Notes: generated from the letters alone by a model not told the origin. Shown: positions 1-5,570, numbered from the stretch's first letter. The stretch: DNA of 5,643 bases from Gammaproteobacteria bacterium (GCA_021323555.1 JAJONP010000140.1:1-5643); one strand, 5' to 3'. Numbers and translations: made by a program.

Positions 1-2
1 CG

Positions 3-980
3 ATGGAAGCAGAAGCGGCATCCGCAAAAGTGAAGGCCGAGAAACTCGCGGCTGAAAAAGCGCAAATGGAAGCTGACCAGAAATACGCAGAGCAAGCGCA
101 AAAAGAGCAAGAAAAAGCGGAGCAACAGAAAAAAGCCGCCGCAGAAGAAAATAAAGAAGCAGACACCGAAGGGCGGATAAAAGTCTATTCTCACTTTTGG
201 AAACCTGCTAAAGCTGCATCGCCTAATGTGGGTACTTTTTTACGGCTGGTAGCCGAAGGAGAACAAGACAAGGCAGAAGCGATGTTAAAAGCGAACCCTC
301 GGCTAGGGCTAGCGGCAGGGAGCGTCACAGACTTATCAAAACGGACATTTAAAAACATCACAGGGCTGCAATATGCGCTCTGGGCATTGGATTGGAACAT
401 GTGGCTGATGTTATTAAAGTACATCCCTCGTGAGGAAGCGCAATTGCAAGCGATGGCACTGGACGAGAACGGCACCGAGCATGGGAAGCATTTCGACTTC
501 AGTCAACTACTCAATGCCTATCGGACGTACGAACAAGATTATGATGCTTGGGGTAAAGCCAAGAATTGGAAAGCCATGGAAACCCACTGGTGCCAGCAAG
601 TCGGCGGGGCGCAATTGCAGTTACCCGCGCATGTAATCAATGAATATTGCCGACCGGACAGAGCATTTGATCCACTTCCTGATTTTAAGCAAGAAGGCTT
701 GCCGCGAGTGAGAGAGGTGGGAGGAATAAAAGGGAGCGATCTTTTCACTTACGTGTATAACGGCGGCATGTGTGGGGTGAAATGGGGCGTACTCAGGCAT
801 CGATTCCCCTTCGAGGCGTATCATTATGGCGGTTTTCAGCATGTCGCTATCGAAGTGTTTCGCGAAGTTTGTTACGCAGAAACTAAGTCCGTGGCCACCT
901 TGTTCGAAGTGCGCTTGCAGCAGCAGCAACTTTTGATGAAAGAGCTATTGAGCAATGTGCGACACGAAGCTACTTTATAA
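3..980 (+). CDS. Coiled-coil effector-like protein, Legionellales family (probably 5'-partial)
   Basis: The visible 325 residues begin with a Lys/Glu/Ala/Gln-rich stretch (about 1-57) with coiled-coil character. A compact core follows at about 79-142 with the signature F-L-R-L-V-A-E-G-E-Q-D-K-A, then V-T-D-L-S and RTFKNIT, then QYALWALDWNMW. I associate this pattern with large families of host-interaction proteins in Legionella, Rickettsiella and Coxiella, often annotated as ankyrin-like or Dot/Icm substrate candidates. A second conserved block, LPAHVINEYCRPDRAFDP, lies near 207-224. The C-terminus (about 298-315, VATLFEVRLQQQQLLMKELL) looks like a natural end. Only two bases precede the first ATG, so no ribosome-binding site can be seen, and the coiled coil starts abruptly, so the true start probably lies outside the window. 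No catalytic motif, signal peptide or membrane segment is visible. The biochemical function is unknown and the effector role is inference. The gene ran tail to tail with the RT pseudogene before the intron inserted. Confidence 0.75.
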   Translation: MEAEAASAKVKAEKLAAEKAQMEADQKYAEQAQKEQEKAEQQKKAAAEENKEADTEGRIKVYSHFWKPAKAASPNVGTFLRLVAEGEQDKAEAMLKANPRLGLAAGSVTDLSKRTFKNITGLQYALWALDWNMWLMLLKYIPREEAQLQAMALDENGTEHGKHFDFSQLLNAYRTYEQDYDAWGKAKNWKAMETHWCQQVGGAQLQLPAHVINEYCRPDRAFDPLPDFKQEGLPRVREVGGIKGSDLFTYVYNGGMCGVKWGVLRHRFPFEAYHYGGFQHVAIEVFREVCYAETKSVATLFEVRLQQQQLLMKELLSNVRHEATL

Positions 981-983
981 AGT

Positions 984-1018
984 GTTTCTGCAAGATAATT
1001 AACTATCTTGGAAGAAAC
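984..1018. terminator. Large imperfect hairpin between convergent genes (possible bidirectional terminator)
   Basis: GTTTCT (984-989) pairs with AGAAAC (1013-1018), and CAAGATA (991-997) pairs with TATCTTG (1004-1010) around a 6-nt loop, interrupted by a small internal bulge. It starts 4 nt after the effector-like stop codon. Without the intron it would also lie 12 nt past the RT pseudogene's original stop on the other strand, which suits a shared terminator. Neither strand has a strong U-tract after it, so intrinsic termination is uncertain. Confidence 0.45.
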
Positions 1019-1036
1019 CTGCTGTTCCGTCAGCAG
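1019..1036. other. Small hairpin 14 bp before the intron insertion point
   Basis: CTGCTG (1019-1024) and CAGCAG (1031-1036) form a 6-bp stem with loop TTCCGT, followed on the + strand by TTCCTTACC. The displaced RT stop codon (1030-1032, read on the minus strand) lies at the loop/stem junction. It may be a weak terminator or part of the intron target site. The stem is short, so it could also be chance. Confidence 0.35.
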
Positions 1037-1050
1037 TTCCTTACCTCAAT
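1030..1050 (-). pseudogene. Displaced 3' end of the interrupted reverse transcriptase gene
   Basis: Joining 3220 to 1050 on the minus strand, as intron removal would, keeps the RT frame. It adds codons for I-E-V-R-N-C and then TGA at 1032-1030. The current RT ORF instead reads into the intron and stops at 3211. The reconstruction depends on the intron boundary being 1050/1051; a one-base change would alter the tail. Confidence 0.5.
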
Positions 1051-1581
1051 ATGCGATTGCAGTAATGCGATGGTGTAAAGCTTGAGGGACAATGTAACCG
1101 CGGGAGACCGTAGATAAGTCCGTGAGGATGAGTCGAATCTGCTAGCACAAAAGCGGAGAGGAGCCAAGGACGAATGGTAGGGTTAACGTAAAGTGAACTC
1201 TTAATATAAACATCGTTAATAGCAAAGCGCCAAATGTGCTGATAGGCGTTAACCAAAACGGTAATACAGTCAGGATACGGGGGTATTGCTTCCCTATATC
1301 ACGGATGCTAGATAGACTGTCGGTGAATAAAGAGAACCTAACCCATTTACTGATTTATGAAGTGGAACGTGGGAATCCCGTATAGCTCCCAAGTCATTGG
1401 GAAGGTGTATTGTAAAATGCATCAATGGCTATGCGGCGAAAGGATGCTGGAAAAAAGCGAATGCTACACTGTAATGGTGTAGATACGGGTTGCAACATCA
1501 CCTGGCACGAAAGTGAGCTGACATCCGGCTGGTCATTAATCGCGAGAAAGTTTGGAGAACTGACATCATGGGAGAACGCAA
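1051..1581 (+). ncRNA. Group II intron ribozyme domains I-III and start of domain IV
   Basis: This gene-free stretch between the intron 5' end and the maturase start holds the catalytic scaffold. Visible local structures include ATTGCA/TGCGAT closed by GTAA (1056-1071), TCCCAA/TTGGGA closed by GTCA (1387-1402), and a TACAC...GTGTA-type hairpin near 1463-1484. Sequence such as GTGAGGATGAGTCG (1122-1135) recalls the conserved core of domain I in CL introns. The full fold was not computed. No other coding potential is convincing here. Confidence 0.75.
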
Positions 1582-3123
1582 ATGACGGTGATGGCTGAGC
1601 CATTAACTGATGCCCTTCCAACGATGCTGCCAACGTGGGCTTCCATAGATTGGAAGAAAACAACAGCGCACGTACGTCAGCTACAAATGCGTATCGCGAA
1701 GGCTTATCGAGAAGGAAAACACGGCAAGGTAAAAGCGTTGCAGTGGATACTGACTCACTCATTTTCTGCAAAGTTACTAGCAGTTAAACGAGTTGTTTCA
1801 AACAAAGGTGCTAAAACACCCGGTGTGGATAACATTATTTGGAATACGGCTACCCAGAAGATAAAAGCAGCAGCATCGCTCAAGAGGCGTGGCTACAAAA
1901 CCAAGCCACTCAGGCGAATTTATATTCCTAAGAAGCAAAAAGGGCAATCTAGGCCGCTGTCTATTCCGGTTATGCAATGCCGAGCGCAGCAAGCGTTACA
2001 TCTTCTGTCGCTTGAACCCATAGCGGAACTCAAAGCGGACAAAAACACCTATGGATTTAGGCCTCTCAGATCGACAGCAGATGCAATCGAGCAGTGCTTT
2101 ATCGCACTCGCAAAGAAAACATCATCGCAATATATTTTAGAGGGTGATATTAAATCCTGCTTCGACAGAATTTCACATTCTTGGTTAACATCAAATACAC
2201 CTATGGATAAAGAAATACTGAGGAAATGGCTATCTGCTGGCTATATGGAGAAAAAGACGCTCTACCGTACAGACCTTGGCACTCCGCAAGGCGGTGTCAT
2301 TTCGCCAACACTTTTAAACGTTACGCTGAGTAGGTTAGAGCAAGCTGTAAAATCAGGGACTAAACTAAAAGATAAAGTAAACATTAGCACATACGCTGAT
2401 GACTTTATTATAACAGGTTCAACGAAAGAAGTATTGGAAAAGACGGTAAAGCCAATTGTAGAAGCCTTTATGTGTGAACGTGGTTTAACTTTATCAAAAG
2501 AGAAAACTAAGATAACGCATATCAATGAAGGCTTTGACTTCCGTGGAATGAATGTACGAAAGTACAACGACAAACTCATCATTCAACCTGCAAAAAGCAG
2601 TGTTAAACGGTTCCTTGTCGATATAAGGAAAACAATTAAGTCTAATGCAACAGCTAAACCTGGGAACTTGATCAAACAACTCAATCCAAAGATTCGAGGA
2701 TGGTCAAATTACTATCGGCATGTCTGTGCAAAAGATACTTTTACTTATGTAGACCATAACATCTATCAAGCCCTATGGCGATGGGCAGTAAGACGACATC
2801 CAAATAAAAGTGCGACATGGATTAAAGATAAATACTACCGCACTGAAGGAAATCAACGCTGGGTGTTCTATGATAAAGTCAAAGACAAGCAGGGACAAAT
2901 AGCGAATCTTGACCTTATCAAGGCAAGCAAAACGCCTATCAAGCGGCACATTAAGATTCAAGCCGAAGCTACACCATTTAATCCCGCGTATCATGATTAT
3001 TTTGATGAACGAACTTCAAAGCACGCAAATGCTATGAAATTGGGGATGACATCAATATGGTGGGTGTGTTGGTGGCAGTTAATCAATCCAAAATATGAAA
3101 CAGAAAAGCGCGGGTTACAATAA
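1582..3123 (+). CDS. ltrA: Group II intron reverse transcriptase/maturase (CL class), lacking a recognisable HNH domain
   Basis: This multifunctional protein binds the intron RNA, assists splicing and copies it into DNA at the target. The start is the ATG 6 nt after GGGAGA (1570-1575). N-terminal residues about 18-75 (including LQMRIAKAYREGKHGKVKAL) are typical of CL-type proteins. RT motifs follow: RRIYIPKKQKGQSRPLSIP (111-129), YGFRP (157-161), GDIKSCFD with catalytic Asp189 (188-195), GTPQGGVISP (233-242) and YADD (271-274). The maturase (X) domain includes IRGWSNYYRH (371-380). All catalytic Asp residues are present, so RT activity looks intact. After HDYFDER (471-477) CL proteins usually continue into a Cys/His HNH endonuclease. 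Here about 36 residues follow, Trp-rich (IWWVCWWQL), with no paired CxxC or HxxxH motif. At 513 residues it is shorter than the roughly 560-610 I would expect with HNH. The stop lies 21 nt before domain V. Confidence 0.93.
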   Translation: MTVMAEPLTDALPTMLPTWASIDWKKTTAHVRQLQMRIAKAYREGKHGKVKALQWILTHSFSAKLLAVKRVVSNKGAKTPGVDNIIWNTATQKIKAAASLKRRGYKTKPLRRIYIPKKQKGQSRPLSIPVMQCRAQQALHLLSLEPIAELKADKNTYGFRPLRSTADAIEQCFIALAKKTSSQYILEGDIKSCFDRISHSWLTSNTPMDKEILRKWLSAGYMEKKTLYRTDLGTPQGGVISPTLLNVTLSRLEQAVKSGTKLKDKVNISTYADDFIITGSTKEVLEKTVKPIVEAFMCERGLTLSKEKTKITHINEGFDFRGMNVRKYNDKLIIQPAKSSVKRFLVDIRKTIKSNATAKPGNLIKQLNPKIRGWSNYYRHVCAKDTFTYVDHNIYQALWRWAVRRHPNKSATWIKDKYYRTEGNQRWVFYDKVKDKQGQIANLDLIKASKTPIKRHIKIQAEATPFNPAYHDYFDERTSKHANAMKLGMTSIWWVCWWQLINPKYETEKRGLQ

Positions 3124-3144
3124 TGTGTGGCCTTATATTTGCTT

Positions 3145-3178
3145 GAGCCGTGTGATTGGAAACTATCATGCACGGTTC
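3145..3178 (+). ncRNA. Group II intron domain V (catalytic hairpin)
   Basis: This is a 34-nt hairpin of the canonical size. The lower stem begins GAGCCGTG and ends CACGGTTC, with the catalytic AGC triad at 3146-3148. There is a 2-nt bulge on the 3' side and a distal stem GATTG/CTATC with a GAAA tetraloop. The fourth distal pair is a T·T mismatch, which is unusual for this highly conserved element. Confidence 0.93.
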
Positions 3179-3180
3179 TT

Positions 3181-3219
3181 AGGAGAGTGGTGGCTAGTAA
3201 TAGCCACTGCTTATCCGAC
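3181..3219 (+). ncRNA. Group II intron domain VI with branch-point A and 3' splice site
   Basis: GGA (3182-3184) pairs with TCC (3214-3216). AGTGGTGGCTA (3186-3196) pairs with TAGCCACTGCT (3201-3211) over 11 bp, including two wobbles, around a GTAA loop. This leaves T3212 and A3213 bulged. A3213 is the expected branch adenosine, and the intron ends GAC at 3219, the AY terminus of the family. Confidence 0.85.
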
Positions 3220-4351
3220 AAGCCCTTGCTGGTTAGTAAACGATAAGTGTAGCAAACCACGACCCAACCATGCAAGAGGATTATTTAACTCTGTTGCCTT
3301 ATGAACATAGGCGATGAGCATATGTTCTACGGACAACTTTTTCATCACTGCGCGCTTCCACCAGAGAGCCCAACGGATAAGGTACTGCTGAATATCTGCC
3401 GCAGAAACGGTACTTTCTTTCCTGGCAGTGGCCTTATCTAAAGCGCGGCGACAACTGCGAGGATGAATCGCAATCGTGGCCTTTTTCTCTGGATTTTTAT
3501 GAAGTTCGGTTTGCGCCGAACTAAAGTTAACCCCTAAAAAATGGAAAGTTTTGAATACACCCATTTTTGTTTTATGGGGCGAGAGTTTCAGTTTTAAGGA
3601 GGCTACTATTTTTTTTAAACGTTTTTTGGCAGAAACAAATTGGTTTTTTGTTTCACACAAAATAATCGCGTCATCCATGTAGCGCGCGTAAAAACAAGAA
3701 CGTTGCTCAAAAGCGCGGTCTAAAGGCGTGAGATATAAAGCACCAAAAAAGGGTGACAAACTACTGCGCGATGGAATCCCTTGCGTTGGCAATGATAGCA
3801 CAGCGTCTTTGTCGACTCGAATAGTCACAATGCTGTTAAAATAGTGACGTAAACGTGGATCATCAAAATTCTTATTCAGTTGTTCTAATAAGATAGCGTG
3901 TCTGATGGAAGCATAATACGATTTTATCTATTCGTATAACATAACGAAAGCGGCGTGATGCAGTGGCTTTCATCACTGCATTTAAGGCTAATTTAACGCC
4001 ATTAATTCCATGCTGGTGGTAACAAAGAGGCGAAAGGATCACTGAGAAGGTGGGTTTAATAATTTTCTGAATGAGAGATAAGATGAGACGGTCGCTACAA
4101 TTCCAGAGAGTCACGGCTTCTTCTGCGAAAGGGTATGTTTTTAAAGGCGAGAATTGATAACGGCCTTCAATAAAGGCCTGTAGCCACTGATGAATAGACG
4201 TGTCCCATTCAAAAATAAAGCTCCACCAGGGCGACAATTCGCCCCACGCGTATTTTTGGGCTATTTTTTTATTTTTCCAGTGGTGAGCCACTGATAGCAA
4301 GGCATTCAAATCCCATCGGGGTTTTGTGATTTTTTTATTTTCTTTTTGCAT
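3211..4351 (-). pseudogene. Broken reverse transcriptase gene (frameshifted and intron-interrupted)
   Basis: Two minus-strand frames together encode one RT of about 375 residues. The upstream piece (4351-3872) starts MQKENKKITKPRWDLN. It carries the early RT motifs up to RRFRYVIRID, then runs out of frame and stops after 159 residues. The downstream frame, open from well above the GTG at 3828, reads KSYYASIRHAILLEQLNKNF, then QGIPSRSSLSPFFGALYL and ARYMDDAIIL with the catalytic YMDD, then FHFLGVNF. Inserting two bases at about 3922-3926 joins them as R-I-D-I-K-S-Y-Y, the expected first catalytic motif. The 3' end is also lost: the group II intron truncates the frame at 3220, and the last two residues plus stop (3211-3219) are intron sequence. 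The motif style (D-I-K-S-Y-Y, R-Y-M-D-D) resembles a widespread but poorly characterised class of stand-alone proteobacterial RTs. It is not a group II maturase (no X domain), and I see no retron NAxxH or VTG signature. A DGR-type RT is not excluded. A sequencing indel could mimic the frameshift. Confidence 0.85.
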
Positions 4352-4381
4352 AAAAAATTCTTTGGTTGCAAGGTAAAGGGT

Positions 4382-4399
4382 GATTGTAATTCTCCTCCT
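4382..4399 (-). promoter_or_regulatory. Strong Shine-Dalgarno before a non-start codon upstream of the RT pseudogene
   Basis: On the minus strand AGGAGGAG (4399-4392) is followed at ideal spacing by ATC (4384-4382), which is in frame with the annotated ATG 33 nt downstream. The ATG at 4351 has no good ribosome-binding site of its own. Possibly the ancestral start was an ATG mutated to ATC, or an ATT (4390-4388) served as a rare start. Confidence 0.5.
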
Positions 4400-4432
4400 A
4401 TTGAAGCGGCTATCCGTTTATTTTTTAGGGTA

Positions 4433-4484
4433 GGCCATTTTTTAAAAATAAACATGCTTGATTTATTTTTTAAAAAATACGGCT
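4433..4484. repeat. Long AT-rich inverted repeat
   Basis: ATTTTTTAAAAATAAA (4437-4452) is complementary to TTTATTTTTTAAAAAAT (4462-4478) over 16 bp with one extra T. GGCC/GGCT pairing extends the outer end (4433-4436 with 4481-4484) across a 2-nt bulge. The loop is CATGCTTGA. It could be a terminator-like or cruciform element, a DNA-unwinding region, or a compositional by-product of A/T runs. Confidence 0.55.
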
Positions 4485-4510
4485 AAAAAATACAAAAAGT
4501 TAGAAAAAGA

Positions 4511-4602
4511 GTGAATGGAAAGATATTTTTTATGTAAGATACTTTGCAATTTTCTTACAAAAATTTACACGTCTTTCCTACAGAAAAAACTCCCTCATTC
4601 AC
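4511..4602. repeat. Nested three-arm inverted-repeat structure
   Basis: Three complementary pairs are nested in order. The outer is GTGAATG (4511-4517) with CATTCAC (4596-4602). The middle is GAAAGA (4518-4523) with TCTTTC (4572-4577). The inner is TGTAAGA (4533-4539) with TCTTACA (4553-4559), around a 13-nt loop. An 18-nt unpaired bulge lies between the middle and outer 3' arms. The order suits a single folded RNA or single-stranded DNA, or operator-type sites before the gene at 4637. No target-site duplication flanks it. Confidence 0.5.
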
Positions 4603-4636
4603 GTAACATGCCGATTCTTTACGATGGGAGCATGCG

Positions 4637-4864
4637 ATGACAGAAAGAGATAAGCCCTTATTTTTTCAAAGGGGTGCGGGCGATCAACGCCATTTAATGA
4701 AAAAACTCAACGCGAGGCGTTATGCGCGAGAGGTGTTTTTAATTTTGGAAGTCATTGTCATGGGTCTTATGTTAGCTGCAATGTTTTTCCACTACTCGAT
4801 GGTAGGTTTTGTTATCCGTATTGCAATCATTGGTATTCTTGTTGTGATGAACGCGATCAAATAG
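4637..4864 (+). CDS. Small hypothetical inner-membrane protein, 75 residues
   Basis: The ATG is preceded by GGGAG (4626-4630) at 6-nt spacing, and a strong intrinsic terminator follows about 70 nt after the stop, so this looks like a complete single-gene unit. The N-terminal 32 residues are charged and basic near the membrane (MKKLNARRYARE, 21-32). Two hydrophobic segments follow at about 33-51 (VFLILEVIVMGLMLAAMFF) and 55-73 (MVGFVIRIAIIGILVVMNA), joined by a very short turn. The positive-inside rule suggests a helical hairpin with the N-terminus in the cytoplasm. I do not recognise the family. Location beside ardA and mobile DNA allows a plasmid or ICE accessory role, a toxin-like peptide or an envelope-stress peptide, but nothing in the sequence decides. 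Confidence 0.65.
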   Translation: MTERDKPLFFQRGAGDQRHLMKKLNARRYAREVFLILEVIVMGLMLAAMFFHYSMVGFVIRIAIIGILVVMNAIK

Positions 4865-4933
4865 GAATAATTAAAATGGATTGGGCTCGACCCACTCGGA
4901 AAAATCTTTAAAAAGTCTTTGTCTCAAGGGATT

Positions 4934-4959
4934 CCAAAGGGGATGCCCCTTTGGTTTTT
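4934..4959 (+). terminator. Strong rho-independent terminator after the small membrane-protein gene
   Basis: CCAAAGGGG (4934-4942) and CCCCTTTGG (4946-4954) form a perfect 9-bp stem with loop ATG, followed directly by TTTTT (4955-4959) on the + strand. Confidence 0.88.
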
Positions 4960-4975
4960 CAAATTTTTTAAAAGA

Positions 4976-4998
4976 GAGAGGGGCATGCTGCCCCTCTT
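4976..4998 (-). terminator. Rho-independent terminator for ardA
   Basis: AGAGGGGCA (4977-4985) and TGCCCCTCT (4989-4997) form a perfect 9-bp stem with a 3-nt loop, extended by one G·T pair. On the minus strand it begins 29 nt after the ardA stop and is followed by CTCTTTT and then A/T-rich sequence. Together with the + strand terminator next to it, it insulates the two convergent genes. Confidence 0.8.
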
Positions 4999-5027
4999 CA
5001 GAGTGAGTGATGATCTGAAATCGTTAT

Positions 5028-5525
5028 TTATGAATAACTAAATACATGTGTTTTGCCATTCACCTCAATAGAAAAGAAATCGTTTATAAACCAATCCCGC
5101 GCCATTTTTTCGGCCAAATCATCAGGAATGTTTATGGTTTCTTCTGCAAGCAATTGAACAAAATCCACTTCCGTACCAAATTCTCCTCTATAACACTCTT
5201 CCAATAACTGCTGAGCGTTTTCTCTATCACCTCCGATGTAGCTCAGTACCCCTGCGCCTAATTCGCCATGCTCTACGATAAATGCGGCTATTTCTGAGAC
5301 GGTTTCAAAGGGAGTTGATTCCCCAATGGAAACACCACCAAAATCTTCATAGCCGTGTATTGCCCATTCTTCCGCGTTAGGCATAGGGCTTCTTGCTAAC
5401 ATTTCTTTAACAGCCTGATGCAAGCGTTCTGCATCTTGATTAGCCTCTATCCATTGACCATGTAAATAGCCATTGCTGTAAGCGGCTAAGCAGGCCACAT
5501 AAATTTTAGGTTCTAATGTATTCAT
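5028..5525 (-). CDS. ardA: Antirestriction protein ArdA
   Basis: ArdA proteins mimic bent B-form DNA, bind type I restriction-modification enzymes and block them, which protects incoming conjugative DNA in the recipient cytoplasm. The 165-residue length is typical. Family features visible in order are an N-terminal PKIYVACLAAYSNGYLHGQWIEA (residues 6-28), AEEWAIHGYEDFGG (51-64), EHGELGAGVLSYIGGD (85-100), LLEECYRGEF (107-116) in the region of the Ard antirestriction motif, and a C-terminal MARDW...FFSIEV...HVF (141-162). By my count it has about 29 acidic and 9 basic residues, fitting a DNA mimic. The start is the ATG preceded by AGGAGA at 7-nt spacing. It has its own downstream terminator and a structured upstream leader. 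It appears intact. In plasmids ardA often lies in the leading region, transferred first; whether that holds here is inference. Confidence 0.93.
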   Translation of the reverse strand: MNTLEPKIYVACLAAYSNGYLHGQWIEANQDAERLHQAVKEMLARSPMPNAEEWAIHGYEDFGGVSIGESTPFETVSEIAAFIVEHGELGAGVLSYIGGDRENAQQLLEECYRGEFGTEVDFVQLLAEETINIPDDLAEKMARDWFINDFFSIEVNGKTHVFSYS

Positions 5526-5550
5526 TGTTTTTTCTCCTAGTTGTTAATAA

Positions 5551-5570
5551 AGGGTTGCGCATGCAACCCT
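5551..5570 (-). terminator. Perfect hairpin upstream of ardA (terminator or attenuator)
   Basis: AGGGTTGC (5551-5558) and GCAACCCT (5563-5570) form a perfect 8-bp stem with loop GCAT. On the minus strand it is followed by TTATTAAC, a weak U-rich tail, and lies 25 nt before the ardA start. It could end transcription of a gene beyond the window, or attenuate ardA. Confidence 0.5.

Larger units (their letters stand above)
1051..3219 (+). mobile_element. Group II intron, chloroplast-like (CL, probably IIB) type, about 2.17 kb
   Basis: This is a self-splicing retroelement that moves by reverse splicing and target-primed reverse transcription. In order it has a TGCG-containing 5' end followed by a GTAA-loop hairpin (1056-1071), roughly 500 nt of ribozyme domains I-III, an intron-encoded protein in domain IV (1582-3123), a 34-nt domain V, and domain VI ending in TATCCGAC. 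The 3' boundary (3219) is well supported by an AC terminus 6 nt beyond the bulged adenosine. The 5' boundary is less sure, because the expected GUGYG start reads AUGCG here. The intron lies antisense in the 3' end of a minus-strand RT gene and downstream of the effector-like gene in sense orientation. I could not establish EBS1-IBS1 pairing. The closest hexamer I see is ATTGGG at 1396-1401 against CTCAAT at 1045-1050, but it falls in a stem. Confidence 0.88.
4352..4636. other. AT-rich intergenic region between divergent genes, with long inverted repeats
   Basis: This is a 285-nt region with no convincing ORF, separating the leftward RT pseudogene from the rightward small membrane-protein gene. 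It should hold both promoters, but no clear -35/-10 pair stands out against the AT-rich background. It contains two separate long imperfect inverted-repeat structures (4433-4484 and 4511-4602). An 11-bp direct repeat TTTATTTTTTA occurs at 4418-4428 and 4462-4472. Confidence 0.6.

Noticed and set aside
191..929. Several overlapping ORFs of 68-102 codons on both strands
   Set aside because: They lie in other frames of the effector-like gene, have no ribosome-binding sites and show no family features.
957..970. A canonical GTGCG (957-961) as the intron 5' end
   Set aside because: It would cut the effector-like gene eight codons before a C-terminus that looks natural and leave the convergent hairpin inside the intron. 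The TGCG plus GTAA hairpin at 1052 fits domain I better, and the 1050|3220 join preserves the RT frame.
1394..1771. 125-codon minus-strand ORF
   Set aside because: It spans the ribozyme domains and the N-terminal maturase codons and has no recognisable motif, so it is a shadow frame.
3095..3304. 69-codon + strand ORF over the intron 3' end
   Set aside because: It covers domains V and VI and crosses into the 3' exon, so it cannot be a real gene.
4511..4602. Insertion sequence or MITE ends
   Set aside because: The GTGAATG/CATTCAC arms lack flanking target duplications and are only 7 bp long, so mobility is unsupported.
4876..4911. 11-codon ORF (MDWARPTRKNL) after the small membrane gene
   Set aside because: It is too short to support, with only a weak GGAA upstream. 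It may be a leader or chance.
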